Shown here: in pieces, positions 1 through 9,799 of the stretch | How the letters are laid out: each line of letters starts with the position of its first letter | How positions within the stretch are numbered: the stretch's first letter is position 1 | Source: Spiroplasma endosymbiont of Poecilobothrus nobilitatus | Lineage (GTDB): Bacteria; Bacillota_I; Bacilli_A; Mycoplasmatales; Mycoplasmataceae | NCBI RefSeq assembly: GCF_964030655.1 | Contig: NZ_OZ034915.1 | Span: 930,001-994,000 of the forward strand | DNA: 64,000 bases | Reading direction: 5' to 3' | The notes under the pieces: generated by a model | Told to the model about the DNA's origin: nothing | Seen by the model: the letters and a program-made list of their open reading frames with translations, nothing else | The model's database searches: none | Program-made: the position numbers and the translations under genes

Positions 1-1
1 A

Positions 2-358
2 AAATATAAATTATTATTACAAACAATTGATAACACTGTTTTTCCAATCAAAGAAATTATTATTAATTATGAAAAAATAACACTTGAACTAATACGAAAT
101 AAATTAAATAAATTTTTACAATAATATGAAAATAGCTTGCTAATTTTTATTAATTCAACCTTAAAATATGGATTCATTAGTTTTACTAAAAAACATCAAA
201 GTAAAATCAATCTTAATAAATTTTTACAAACCATTAAAAATGCCTTTGCAATATCTGACGGCGGAACAACTTTATTTATTAGTTTTACTTTTCAAAATGA
301 TATTAAACCATTTTTAGATCTTTTAATAGCAACATTCAAAAAAGCAGAAATGGATTAA
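2..358 (+). pseudogene. 3' end of a degenerate gene, possibly DHHA1 (AlaRS/AlaX C-terminal) type
   Basis: One frame is open from the window edge to a TAA at 122-124 and continues in the same frame to TAA at 356-358. The downstream part has a NSLLIF strand, then ISDGGTTLFISFTF, then a final helix. This arrangement resembles the end of the alanyl-tRNA synthetase encoded at 58965-61721 (NLLIFF ... GKGGGNNSVAQSGF), so an alanyl-tRNA editing or DHHA1 domain protein is possible. The glycine-rich motif is eroded and the internal stop suggests a pseudogene. The 5' end lies outside the window. The family assignment is a weak inference. Confidence 0.3.
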
Positions 359-389
359 AAAGATGATATATAATTAATATCATCTTTTT
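357..389 (+). terminator. Rho-independent terminator
   Basis: AAAAGATGATAT (358-369) pairs perfectly with ATATCATCTTTT (377-388), followed by T residues. It begins at the stop codon of the preceding gene remnant. Confidence 0.8.
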
Positions 390-524
390 GTCACTAGTTC
401 ATTAGAAAATCAACGCATAGAAGCACTAATGGAATAATAATCCAATTTAGATTTATATTATAAAATTAGAACACAACTAATTGAATAAATATACATTTCT
501 GCATAAGTTTACTTCAATAAAAAT

Positions 525-547
525 AAAAAGCACCTTGGTGCTTTTTT
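525..547. terminator. Bidirectional terminator hairpin
   Basis: AAAAAGCACC and GGTGCTTTTT form a perfect 10-bp stem with a two-base loop. It lies just past the stop of the minus-strand CPBP gene and has U-runs in both directions. The 135 bases before it (390-524) hold no gene I can see. Confidence 0.8.
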
Positions 548-555
548 AAAATTAA

Positions 556-1515
556 TTATGCTAAAAATTTTGGTGTAATAAACATTAAAATGACAACAAT
601 GCAATTATAACCAGCATGCGGAATTATTGTATATGTAACATTCCCATTAACAATAAGAAATAGCATTCCTAGTGTTAATGATGCTCCAATATATCCAATA
701 AAATGTTCTCAATCACCGGTTCCAGCGACATGCATGCCAGCAAAGAAAATTGTTGATGCAACAAATCCAAGTCATTTGTTACCACTTAAACTAAAAATTC
801 CGTGTCTAGTTGCTAATTCTTCAACAATTGGTGCAATTAAAATTGTATAAATAAATAATAAAACAATATTTCATCATTTATCTAATCCTTTAATTAAACT
901 ATTTTGATTGTTTGAAGTTGTTGTTGTTATTAATGATTGTAAATAAACAAAAAATAAATGAATTGAAAAAACAGCAATAATACCAATTGAGCAAACAACA
1001 AGAAGACTTTTGTAATCTTGTTTTAAAGTTAATTTAATTTTTTCAAAAATTAATGGTGACGACCGATAAAGAATAAAAATTGTCACCAATCCCGCAATTA
1101 TTAATGTTAATAAATTAATTGTTGTTTTAACACTAGCAGATGGATGAAACTGGTTTGCAATAGTTCCAATTACTAAACCAATAATATTTGGAATAAAATA
1201 AAAATAATAAAAGGCAATAGCACCTGACCGCATAATTTCATTTTGTGCACCACTAATAACAAAATATGAACCAACTGCAACAATAATCCAACTAATAAAG
1301 TTCATCCCTGCTAAAGCATATTCATTATGTGCAAACATATATGAAATTAGAATATTAATAAAAAAGGGAGCAAAAATAGCTGTTCCTAAAAAAATATAAC
1401 CCGTATTTTTAAGTTTAACTAAATTAAAATCAAAGGGGGAAGCGCGATCAACTAATGTTGGTTTTAACTCATATCATGCTCTTTTAGGATTATAAACATT
1501 ATCATTATTAGTCAT
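556..1515 (-). CDS. CPBP family intramembrane glutamic endopeptidase
   Basis: A predicted 319-residue multi-span membrane protein. The CPBP (CAAX protease/bacteriocin-processing) motifs are in order near the C terminus: EELATRHGIF (the EExxxR motif), FFAGMH (FxxxH) and HAGYN (HxxxN-like). These residues form the glutamate/histidine active site of membrane proteases that cleave prenylated or hydrophobic substrates. The start ATG is preceded by AAAGGAG at good spacing. Two TGA codons (both in SLIKGLDKWW) are read as Trp. The gene appears monocistronic, ending at the hairpin at 525-547. The substrate is unknown; such proteins sometimes act in immunity or maturation of secreted peptides. The family call is strong. 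Confidence 0.85.
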
Positions 1516-1618
1516 TTTTATTACTCCTTTAAATCTTACTTTTTATTATATAATAAATTAGTTAAAAATCCATTCAAAATTTAAAATTATTTGGTAAAGA
1601 ATTTTGGATCCATCTATT

Positions 1619-1644
1619 AAAAAAGACATTTTGCAATGTCTTTT
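1619..1644 (-). terminator. Terminator of gpmI
   Basis: AAAAGACATT and AATGTCTTTT form a 10-bp stem with a TTGC loop. On the minus strand it starts at the gpmI stop codon and runs into a T-rich stretch. Confidence 0.8.
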
Positions 1645-3220
1645 ACTTAATAATTAATGATGGTTGTGTCATTTCAGGGGGAATTTCTTCACCTAATAAT
1701 TCTAAGATTGTCGGAGCAATATCAGCAATTGCCGGATTATCTTTTCGTAATTGTAACCCTTCTTTTGTAATAATAATTGGAACCAATTGTGAAGTATGCT
1801 TTTTATTAGGACCACCTGTTTCATCTATCATAATTTCAGCATTTCCGTGGTCAGCAGTAATAATCATAATTCCGTTAACTTTCTCAATTGCTGCATAAAT
1901 TTTACCAAGACAATTATCAATAGCTTTAACTGCTTCGATTGCTGCTGGTAAGATTCCAGTATGCCCAACCATATCACAATTTGCAAAATTTAAAATAATA
2001 ACATCAAATTCATTTCGATTAAGTTCAGCAATTAATTTATCAGTAATTTCATACGCTGACATTTCTGGTTTTAAATCATAAGTTGCTACTTTTGGTGATG
2101 GAATTAAATCTGCTGAAGCCCCTGGTAATGTAATTTCGGCTTGTGTTGCTAGACCATTTTTAAAATAATCTTTTCCACCATCAAAGAAAAATGTAACATG
2201 AGCAATTTTTTCTGTTTCAGCAATTCGTAATTGACGATAACTTTTTTTACTTAATCATTCTCCTAAACCATTAATAACTTCAATTGGTTTAAAAGCAACA
2301 TGTTTTGAAGCAACTGTTTCTGCATATTCCATCATTGAAACAAAATAAATATCATGTAATTTTGGCATAAAATAAATTTGTGCATCATTACCCGGAAAAT
2401 TAGGATTTGTTAAAGCTGAAGCTATTGAAATAGCACGATCAGGGCGAAAATTAGCAAAAAAGACAGCATCACCTGATTTAATATAACCTTTTGGAGTATT
2501 AATATTATATGCTGGCATTAAAAATTCATCATTACGGCCGGCTTGATATTCACGGTCAATATATTCTATTGGGTCACTAAATTCCGAGCCTTTTCTTGAA
2601 ACTAAAGCATCATAAGCAACCTGCACTCGGTCATATTTTTTATCACGATCCATTGCGTAATAACGACCACCAATGGTTGCAATTTCGCCAACTTTTAATT
2701 CGTTTTGTAATTGTTGAAATTGTTTAAGATAAATTTTAATACATTCTGGTTTCGTATCACGTCCATCACCAAAAATATGCAAGTAAATTTCTTTTATTCC
2801 TTCTTGTGCTGCTAATTTATAAGCAGCAAAAATATGGTTTAAATGTGAGTGAACACCACCATCTGAAAATAATTCCATAATATGAAAAGCACCATTATTT
2901 TTTTTTGCAAAATTAATTGCAGCTAAAAGTTCTGGATTTTGATTAAATGTTCCATCTTTAATTGCTTTATTAATTAAAGTTAATGATTCATATTTAATGC
3001 GACCTGCTCCTAAATGAATATGTCCAACTTCAGAATTTCCCATTTGCCCTTCTGGTAAACCAACTCATTCTCCTACCGCATGTGCTGAGACTCATGGATA
3101 TTTTGCTTTTAACTTTTCAACATTGACCATATGCCCTTGTGTAACAGCATTTCCTTTTGAATCAGGCGCAATTCCTCATCCATCAAGAATTGCCAATAAA
3201 ATTGGTTGTTTAACTTTCAT
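1643..3220 (-). CDS. gpmI: 2,3-bisphosphoglycerate-independent phosphoglycerate mutase
   Basis: A 525-residue cytoplasmic glycolytic enzyme that interconverts 3- and 2-phosphoglycerate using two Mn ions and a phosphoserine intermediate. Visible active-site signatures are ILDGWG (Asp13), MGNSEVGH with the catalytic Ser63, DMVGHTG (Asp416, His420) and ITADHGN (Asp457, His458), all in the family order and at normal length. The start is set by GAGGAG upstream of an ATG that begins MKVKQPILLAILDGWG. Several TGA codons encode Trp, as in KAKYPWV. Glycolysis is a main ATP source in spiroplasmas, so this gene is expected to be essential. Confidence 0.97.
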
Positions 3221-3264
3221 TTTATTATTTCTCCTCTTTTTCTCTTTCCTTAACAATTATATAA

Positions 3265-4095
3265 TTATTTTCTATTATTGAGAATATATTTTTCAATCAT
3301 TTTTGCAACACCACCTGTTTCAACGGTTGTAGTTACTTCTTTTGCTACTGCCTTGATTTGTTCTTGACCATTCTTCATCGCAATTCCTAGCCCTACATTT
3401 TTAATCATTCAATAATCATTCATACTGTCACCAATTGCCATCATTTCTGATAAAGCAATATTCCATTGGGATGAAATTAATTTCAAACCAGCTAGTTTAC
3501 TAATCCCTGAAGCATTTATTTCTGCTGTTCATGAGGCATCAATTGCAATTTCAATATTTTGTCCACGAGTTGCAATAATAAAATCGTCGTTTTCATGAAC
3601 ATCCATTACAATACATTTATAACCTTCATTTTGAATTGCTAATGCATAATCATATTGAATAAACTCTCCATGAAAAAATGCTAATTCAGGATTATTTTCA
3701 ACAACAGGATTAAAATTAACAATAACTTTGGTTAAATCATCAACATAACATCATAATTTTTTATGATATTTTTTTACCAATTGAAATAAAAAATTAACTT
3801 GAGAAGCAGACAAGGTTTGTTGATGAACAATTGTATGTGTCTTAATATCATAAATACATGCACCATTAAAACCAATAAAGTATTGGTGAAAATAATCCAT
3901 TTTTACTTTAATAGCTTCTGATAACTAAGTTAATACTGGTAGTCCTGTTGCAAAAACAACTCACACGCCCATTTCTTGTGCTTTAATAATTGGCATAATA
4001 TTGGCCTCGTGGATCCCCTGATGAAAGGAACAAGAATTTCCATCCATATCTAATGCAATTAATTTAATTTTTGGATGGGTTAAGATAAATTGGAC
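3265..4095 (-). pseudogene. HAD superfamily (Cof-type) phosphatase, broken
   Basis: A 276-codon frame resembling Cof/YidA-type HAD-IIB sugar-phosphate phosphatases: IKLIALDMDG (nucleophile motif I), FATGLP (motif II) and GDSMNDYWM (motif IV). It has an in-frame TAG at 3925-3927, between motif II and the cap, and its 5' end is cut at 4095 by the right end of IS-A. Only a few N-terminal residues appear to be missing, since motif I lies close to the start in this family. There is no ribosome-binding site ahead of the remaining coding part. Substrates of family members are usually sugar phosphates or FMN. Confidence 0.85.
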
Positions 4096-4124
4096 TGGAA
4101 TGGCAACACTTTTTAGGACACTTT

Positions 4125-4967
4125 TTATATATACATTTGTTTTATAAAAGTAACTGGAGATAAATAATTTAAACTGCCATGAATTCGAATATTGTTATAT
4201 CAATGCACAAAATCAAAAAGTTCGTATTTTAATTGTGTTAAATTTTTAAATTTTTTGCCCTTAATAAATTCAGTTTTAAAAGTTTTGTAAGTTGTTTCAG
4301 CCACAGCATTATCATAAGGGCAGCCTTTATTGCTTAATGATCTTTTAATATTAAAAGTTATTAAAATTTCATCAATGATTTTATTTTTAAACTCATTACC
4401 ACGATCAGTATGAAACAGAGTTATTTGATTTAATGGTCGTGTTATTTTATGAAAAGCTTGTTGGACCAGTTCGGACGTTTTATTCGACCCAGCACTATAA
4501 CCAATTATTTCGCGATTAAACAAGTCAATTAATAAACAAATATAATGTCATTTAGCGCCAACTTGAACATATGTTAAATCACTAACAATAACTTCATTAG
4601 GTTTTTTTGTTGTTAAATTGACGATTTAAAATATTATTAATTTGGTCATTATTGACTGTTGTTTTATGATTATGATATTTTAATTTGGTGTATTTAGAAA
4701 CCAAATTATTTTTGATCATAAAGAATCTGATTTTTCGCCGCGATAAGATGATATCTTTTCTGTTTAAAATAACTTTAATTTTGCGAGCCCCATAAATTTT
4801 GCGACTTTTATTAAAGGCACTGATAATTTCTTGTTCATAATTATTAACTTGCTTGTTAATACATTTATTAGTTTGATAATAATACGTTGATTTTGATAAA
4901 CCCAAAATCTTACATATTTTTCTTACTGAATATTTTGTTTTGTTGTTATTAATTATTGTTATTTTTT
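4125..4967 (-). pseudogene. IS-A OrfB (DDE transposase), frameshifted
   Basis: An rve-type integrase core of the IS3 family: VSDLTYV (first Asp), FHTDRGNEF (second Asp) and [14 protein letters not shown] (Glu). It stops being continuous at about 4605 because of the extra T described for this copy. The stop codon lies 29 bp inside the right end. In intact copies it would be expressed as an OrfAB fusion by -1 frameshifting. Confidence 0.85.
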
Positions 4968-5237
4968 GGCCATTATCAGTGCGGCTTGCTTTAAAATGTC
5001 ATTTTCCATTTTCAAGTCTTTAAGTTCTTTTCGTAAAGTTATTATTTCATTTTCTTCTAGTGTGCGATTGTCTTTTGCTTTAAATGAACCAGAATTATTA
5101 TAATTTTTAACTCAACTATAAATAGTTGGTTTTGGTAAATTATATTCTTGCCCTATATTAATAACACTTTTACCATTTTTATATAGCATGACAATTTGTT
5201 TTTTAAATTCTTCATAGTATGAAGTTTTATTTCCCAT
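4959..5237 (-). CDS. IS-A OrfA, helix-turn-helix transposase subunit
   Basis: A 92-residue IS3-family OrfA starting [16 protein letters not shown], with an HTH ([17 protein letters not shown]) and a C-terminal leucine-rich helix ending [12 protein letters not shown]. The start has an AGAAGGA ribosome-binding site. The frame ends right after a run of six A's (AAA AAA TAA), a likely site for -1 frameshifting into orfB, as known for IS150-group elements. This OrfA is intact. Confidence 0.85.
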
Positions 5238-5318
5238 TTTTATATTCCTTCTTTCTTAATAATTTTATCTAATTTTGAAGTCTATATAATTATGGTCCTA
5301 ATAATTGTAGCATATCCA

Positions 5319-5739
5319 TTATTTATCTCCAGTTACTTTTATAAAACAAATGTATATATAAAAAGTGTCCTAAAAAGTGTTGCCATTCCACTTTTCATAA
5401 AATAACACGACCATTAAATCAAATAACTCTATTTCATACTGATCATGGTAATGAGTTTAAAAATAAAATCATTGATGAAATTTTAATAACTTTTAATATT
5501 AAAAGATCATTAAGCAATAAAGGCTGCCCTTATGATAATGCTGTGGCTGAAACAACTTACAAAACTTTTAAAACTGAATTTATTAAGGGTAAAAAATTTA
5601 AAAATTTAACACAATTAAAATACGAACTTTTTGATTTTGTGCATTGATATAACAATATTCGAATTCATGGCAGTTTAAATTATTTATCTCCAGTTACTTT
5701 TAGAAAACAAATGTCTATATAAAAAGTGTTGCCATTCCA
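5319..5739 (+). mobile_element. IS-A right-end fragments in inverted orientation
   Basis: Two pieces of IS-A on the plus strand. 5319-5390 is 72 bp of right end finishing GTTGCCATTCCA; 5391-5739 runs from the middle of orfB (HKITRPLNQ...) to a right end that has lost about 10 bp inside the terminal repeat, apparently between two AAAAAGTGT repeats. The junction of 5739 with IS-C recurs in the cluster at 9424-11119. Confidence 0.85.
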
Positions 5740-6115
5740 AATTAGTTGAAAGCAGCTTTAATAAACTTCAATTTTCATTAAGCAATATTAAAATATTTCA
5801 CACTGATCAAGGCAGTGAATTCAATAATAATCTTATTTATAACCTGTTAGTTAAAAATGGGATTCAAAAATCTTACAGTAAACCAGGTTGTCCTTATGAC
5901 AATGCTGTTGCGGAATCAACATACAAAATTTTTAAAACTGAATTTATTAAAAATAATAAATTTAAAAACGTTGAGCAGTTTAAATTAGAATTATTTGATT
6001 ACATTAATTGGTACAATAATATTCGAATTTATAGCAAACTAAATTATTTAACACCAGTGCAATACAGAAATTATTATTCTACATAAAATTTGTCCAAAAA
6101 ACCCTTACCATTCCA
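5740..6115 (+). mobile_element. IS-C fragment (IS3 family orfB 3' part and right end)
   Basis: Encodes the C-terminal third of an OrfB related to but distinct from IS-A: IKIFHTDQGSEFNNNL (catalytic Asp), [16 protein letters not shown] (catalytic Glu) and NYLTPVQYRNYYST before the stop. It ends in the right terminal repeat, whose complement begins TGGAATGGTAAGGGTTTTTT. The 5' part of the element is absent. Confidence 0.85.
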
Positions 6116-6184
6116 AGTCCAATTGCTGTCCCTAAATGTGGAAACAATAAAACCAAACTTGCTAACATGCTTCTTCTTTTTCAT
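6116..6184 (-). pseudogene. 5' end of an unidentified gene cut by IS-C
   Basis: Two overlapping starts face the IS. ATG at 6184 has the better ribosome-binding site (AAAGGAAT) and reads MKKKKHVSKFGFIVSTFRD. ATG at 6168 reads the hydrophobic MLASLVLLFPHLGTAIGL, which looks more like protein from this genome. Either way the gene is truncated within 25 codons. Product unknown. Confidence 0.35.
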
Positions 6185-6440
6185 TTTCTTTAATTCCTTT
6201 CTTTTAAAAATAAAAAACAATTACTAATAAATTATTAATAATTGTCCTTAACGAATGATATTTCTTTTGATTAATAAAAAAATATCGCTGCATTTCTTTC
6301 TCAAATTTTTCTTATTATTATAATTCTGTCTCTAAAAAATTGAATAATAGTTTTAGTTTAGAAAACTAATTCTGAAACAACTATCACCGCGTTCAGAAAT
6401 CATCGTGCACCAAATACTCCTGAAAATAATTGATGCACAT

Positions 6441-6755
6441 TTAAGAAAAATATTGATAGGGGCATGCCTTCCCTGTTTGGCAATGACACTTTCCATGGAC
6501 TATATTAATAATTTTTCCAATAATTGGGTAAAAATAAAATTTTCAAAGATCTTGTTGTTGATAAATATTTGTTCTTGTCATCTTACTTTGATATTTTATA
6601 AAAGATAAGAAGTAAATAATCATCACAATTGAGCCTATGATATAAATATATTGAATTGGTAAAACAAAACTAAAAAAACTAAATCCGATTAAAATGGCAA
6701 ACAATAATTGATAATAAACTTGTCAATCTTTTCAAGATTCTTTATTGGAAATCAT
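6441..6755 (-). CDS. Hypothetical small membrane protein
   Basis: A 104-residue frame with a good start (AAAAGGAAG ahead of ATG, MISNKESWKDWQVYY). Two adjacent hydrophobic segments (about residues 17-35 and 36-52) suggest a hairpin anchor, followed by a polar tail with a short Cys-containing motif (GKCHCQTGKACPYQ). I do not recognise the family. Another frame downstream (SIFFLNVHQLFSGVFGARWF) also looks protein-like, so the original gene may have been longer and is now frameshifted near 6450. The 240 bases before it on the plus side (6185-6440) hold no convincing gene. Confidence 0.4.
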
Positions 6756-6819
6756 TCTAATCTTCCTTTTAATAGATATATTATAACCATAAAAAAATAC
6801 TAATTTTTTGAAAAAAAGT

Positions 6820-7961
6820 TTTAATTTTGTAGAAAACTCTTGATGAAATAAAAAAAATCATCAATATGATAACTTTAAAAGAAAATTATATAAACTTTTA
6901 ATATTGTTATTTAACTTTTTTATACGTTAAAATATAATACCGATGATTGTTGGTTTGGCGTTAAACCTTTATGCTGGTATTTTCATTTTCAGAGATTTAA
7001 ATAATTTTGAATGTTCGTGAAACCTAAGCCATGATAATGAATTAAGGATTCTTTAAGATTTGATTGTAATTTACTAATTTTATTTAACTTCCGATAACTA
7101 GCATCAGGATTTGTACTAGTTTTAGTTGCTAATAAAATATAATTTGTTTGTTTTGCTACTAATAAATATAATGGTTGCATGTCAGAAATAATAATTGAAT
7201 TTTCTTTGATTAATTGTTTATTAATATTTTCAATAATTCACTGTTTTTGTAATCGTTTTGTGTTGGTTGATTTAACATAAATATTATTATTGCTATCAAC
7301 AGCCATTTGAATACAACATTTAGTGTTGGTTGAAAATGAATCAAGATGAATTTTTCTTTTATCAAATTTATTTTTAAAATTACCTTTGTGGATTTCTTTA
7401 ATAAATGTTTCATCGATTTGAATTTGGCCATTTAACGTTTTAAATTTTAATTGGGTGTTTTCTAATTGTTTTGATTTCATTATTTTTTGGCGATTATATC
7501 AAGCGGTTTTCGGTGATGTTTTAATAAAGTGGGAAATCATTTTACTAGATTGCCCTAATAATGAAATTTGAATCAATAAATTTCACTGTTCATAATTTAA
7601 ATGACTTTAATACGTAAAATGATCACGAAAAGCATAAAAACTAGCACGACATTTTTTGCATAAATATTTTTGTTTTTCTTCAGGATTATGACCATTTTTA
7701 ACACAATAAAAATATTGACAATTAGGATATTTAATACCTTTATCCCTAAATTTTTGATAAATTTAATTTAAGCGTTTTTGTTTTTTAATTAATTCTGCTT
7801 CTTTTTTGACTTTTTCATGAAATTCTAAAAATTGATCATCTGTTAAACTATTTATTAATTCTTCAATTATTTTTTCCATTAATTATTCACCTCTTATATT
7901 AAAAATATACCTAATTTTAGGTATATTTTATAAATATCAAGAGTTTTCTACAAAATTAAAG
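6820..7961 (-). mobile_element. IS-B copy 1 (IS1595-like, 1142 bp)
   Basis: A complete 1142-bp element bounded by the inverted repeat AATTTTGTAGAAAACTCTTG and flanked by an 8-bp direct repeat AAAAAAGT (6812-6819 and 7962-7969). Its length is identical to copies 2, 4 and 5. The transposase gene inside is broken. Confidence 0.92.
6920..7879 (-). pseudogene. IS-B transposase, nonsense mutant
   Basis: A 320-codon gene with an N-terminal four-cysteine zinc ribbon, a QIDETFI motif (first catalytic Asp), IISDMQPLY (second Asp) and a C-terminal NYLNLWKWKYQ helix like IS1595/IS1016-group enzymes. The stop falls after RLN (GAA to TAA against sister copies), about residue 39. Asp-to-Tyr and Cys-to-Tyr changes in and near the zinc ribbon suggest long-standing decay. 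Confidence 0.88.
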
Positions 7962-7988
7962 AAAAAAGTAGAATTAGTATTTTTTTAT

Positions 7989-8282
7989 TTATTTAACTTG
8001 TTTTTGATAAACTGATGCTTTTGTTTTATTTCGTCCAAATTTTTCAAACTTAACAATCCCATCAATTAAGGCAAATAAGGTATCATCACCACCACGCCCA
8101 ACATTTACTCCTGGGTTAACTTTTGTTCCACGTTGACGATAAATGATTGATCCTGCTCTAATTGTTTGGCCATCAGATCTTTTTGCTCCCAATCGTTTTG
8201 AATGTGAATCACGACCATTTTTAGTCGACCCTACTCCTTTTTTTGAAGCAAATAACTGTAAGCCTAATGCGAATTTAATCAT
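7989..8282 (-). CDS. rpmA: 50S ribosomal protein L27
   Basis: 97 residues, the normal bL27 length. It begins [20 protein letters not shown]: the Firmicute-type N-terminal extension before the mature ASKKG sequence that reaches the peptidyl-transferase centre. In Staphylococcus this extension is removed by the protease Prp after the LQxF motif, and the prp gene lies immediately upstream here. The start overlaps the prp stop by one base. Third gene of the rplU-prp-rpmA operon. IS-B copy 1 sits about 28 bp beyond its stop. Confidence 0.97.
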   Translation of the reverse strand: MIKFALGLQLFASKKGVGSTKNGRDSHSKRLGAKRSDGQTIRAGSIIYRQRGTKVNPGVNVGRGGDDTLFALIDGIVKFEKFGRNKTKASVYQKQVK

Positions 8283-8596
8283 TATTCTTCAACCTCCTTT
8301 ACACTAATAAATTTTTGATATTGCTGATAAATTGTTAAAAATTGATAATAAATTGTTTGTAACACAACTTGTAAGTCAGCACTATTATTTTTTACTGTAA
8401 TAATAATTAGTCCTTCCTTAACAATGAATTGACAACTATTTGGTTTAATTTGATCAATTGAATTTAAACCACCAGTTGCAATTCCTGTTATTGCGGCACA
8501 AACAAGATCTTTACCATATTCAGCTGCTTTAGCATGCCCGGTAATTTCAATTTTCTTGATTTTTTGTTCAGTTTTCGTAATTATAATCTTAATCAT
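8282..8596 (-). CDS. prp: Ribosomal-processing cysteine protease Prp
   Basis: 104 residues, formerly YsxB. It carries the family's His and Cys in [18 protein letters not shown] (His at about residue 21, Cys at about 33), which form the active site that trims the N-terminal extension of L27. Gene order rplU-prp-rpmA is the standard Firmicute arrangement. The downstream L27 keeps the LQLF cleavage sequence, so enzyme and substrate have been retained together. Confidence 0.93.
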   Translation of the reverse strand: MIKIIITKTEQKIKKIEITGHAKAAEYGKDLVCAAITGIATGGLNSIDQIKPNSCQFIVKEGLIIITVKNNSADLQVVLQTIYYQFLTIYQQYQKFISVKEVEE

Positions 8597-8663
8597 AATG
8601 TTTTACTTGTCACTTTGTTTTGTTTTTGATGCTGGTTTTTTTGCTGATGTTGTTGATGAACTT

Positions 8664-9176
8664 TTAGCTGCTGGCTTTGCTGCAGTTGTTGTTTTTCCTG
8701 CTGGATTTGCCGCTACTGGTTTTTTCGCCTGAAGAAACTGCTTTTGTTGTTGCTGTTTTTTCTGTTGTTACTGGTTTTTTATCAGCAACAGGTTTTACAG
8801 TTGATTTTGCAGCAGTTGTTGATTTTGCTACAGTAGGTTTAGTTTTGGCATCTGTTGTTGTTCATTTAGAAGAACCTGATAACAAAATTTGATCAATTTT
8901 AACTTTTGTATATGGTTGACGATGCCCATATTTTTTATGTTGTGTTTTCTTTGGTTTATAATGGAAAACAACAATTTTCTTTTGCTTTCCTTGTTTTAAA
9001 ATTGTTCCTGTTACTGATGCCATTTTAATAAAAGGAGTTCCTACTTCTCCATCAATCATTAAAACTTCAGTGAAATTAACTTTTTCACCTTCATTACCAT
9101 TTAACATTTCAACAAATATTTCATCACCTTGAGAAACGCGAAGCTGTTTCCCTCCAGTTTTAATTATTGCAAACAT
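8664..9176 (-). CDS. rplU: 50S ribosomal protein L21 with a long low-complexity tail
   Basis: The first about 100 residues are a normal bL21 (MFAIIKTGGKQLRVSQGDEI ... KKYGHRQPYTKVKIDQILLSG). A tail of about 65 residues rich in Ala, Lys, Thr and Ser follows, reached through TGA=Trp. As written the frame ends at 8664 (170 aa). A run of six A's near 8725-8735 looks like a one-base insertion: in the other frame the tail continues KKPVAANPAGKTTTAAKPAA and ends KTKQSDK at 8603, just before prp. The ancestral protein was therefore probably about 190 aa. The start is preceded by GGAGGTG. A histone-H1-like basic tail may bind rRNA; this is inference. Confidence 0.93.
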
Positions 9177-9285
9177 TTTTACACCTCCAGTTTAGACTCG
9201 CCTTGTAAGTAGATAAGTATTGCATATCCTTTATGTACTTAAAAGTCAAAGAGCGGTTGAAACTGAAACAACCATAATTAATTAT
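9177..9285 (-). promoter_or_regulatory. Candidate ribosomal protein L21 leader RNA
   Basis: The 5' region of rplU can form nested helices: TTTGACT pairs imperfectly with AGTCTAA, enclosing AAGTA with TACTT, and ends next to the GGAGGTG ribosome-binding site. Location and the ACAAGGCGAG motif fit my memory of the Firmicute L21 leader, an autoregulatory element upstream of rplU. A covariance-model search would decide. Confidence 0.45.
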
Positions 9286-9336
9286 ATCGTTATCTTAAAA
9301 AAAATCAATAAATTTTATGTTTTTCTTTAAAATAAA

Positions 9337-9423
9337 TTATTCTTCAGATTGTAACACAAGTTCTTCTTTTTTATTATAATTACAACATTCTTCGCAACTA
9401 TCGCATACTTTACAATCTGGATT
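9337..9423 (-). pseudogene. C-terminal fragment of a cysteine-rich protein
   Basis: 28 codons ending in TAA and cut upstream by IS-C. It reads NPDCKVCDSCEECCNYNKKE followed by an acidic tail. Five cysteines in 14 residues suggest a metal-binding end. It may be the tail of a phage gene, because the next material on the same strand beyond the IS cluster is the capsid-like gene, but that link is not shown. Confidence 0.35.
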
Positions 9424-9799
9424 TGGAATGGCAAGGGTTTTTTGGACAAATTTTATGTAGAATAATAATTTCTGTATTGCACTGGTGTTAAATAATTTAG
9501 TTTGCTATGAATTCGAATATTATTGTACCAATTAATGTAATCAAATAATTCTAATTTAAACTGCTCAACGTTTTTAAATTTATTATTTTTAATAAATTTA
9601 GTTTTAAAAATTTTGTATGTTGATTCCGCAACAGCATTGTCATAAGGACAACCTGGTTTACTGTAAGATTTTTGAATCCCATTTTTAACTAACAGGTTAT
9701 AAATAAGATTATTATTGAATTCACTGCCTTGATCAGTGTGAAATATTTTAATATTGCTTAATGAAAATTGAAGTTTATTAAAGCTGCTTTCAACTAATT
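9424..9799 (-). mobile_element. IS-C fragment
   Basis: Same right-end and orfB 3' portion as 5740-6115, in the opposite orientation, starting TGGAATGGCAAGGGTTTTTT at 9424. It breaks at exactly the same place (after AACTAATTT) and is joined to an IS-A right end in the same way. Confidence 0.85.

Larger units (their letters stand above)
4096..5318 (-). mobile_element. IS-A copy 1 (IS3 family, IS150-like), full length, orfB frameshifted
   Basis: A complete element with right end TGGAATGGCAACACTTTTTA at 4096 and left end TGGATATGCTACAATTATTA (read on the minus strand) at 5318. orfB has one extra T in a T-run near 4605, which ends the frame after FNNKKT instead of continuing NNKKPNEV, so this copy cannot make full transposase. 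It interrupts the HAD gene and is joined at its left end to inverted right-end fragments of the same element. Confidence 0.9.

Noticed and set aside
6405-6608. Plus-strand ORF of 67 aa
   Set aside because: It lies opposite a more gene-like minus-strand frame with a good ribosome-binding site and has no site of its own.
8664-8870. Programmed frameshift in L21
   Set aside because: There is an A-run but no evident downstream stimulator, and the two tails are equally low in complexity; mutation or read error is simpler.
8677-8892. Plus-strand hydrophobic ORF of 71 aa
   Set aside because: It is the antisense of the repetitive L21 tail; Lys/Ala/Thr codons read backwards give Phe/Leu/Val. No ribosome-binding site.
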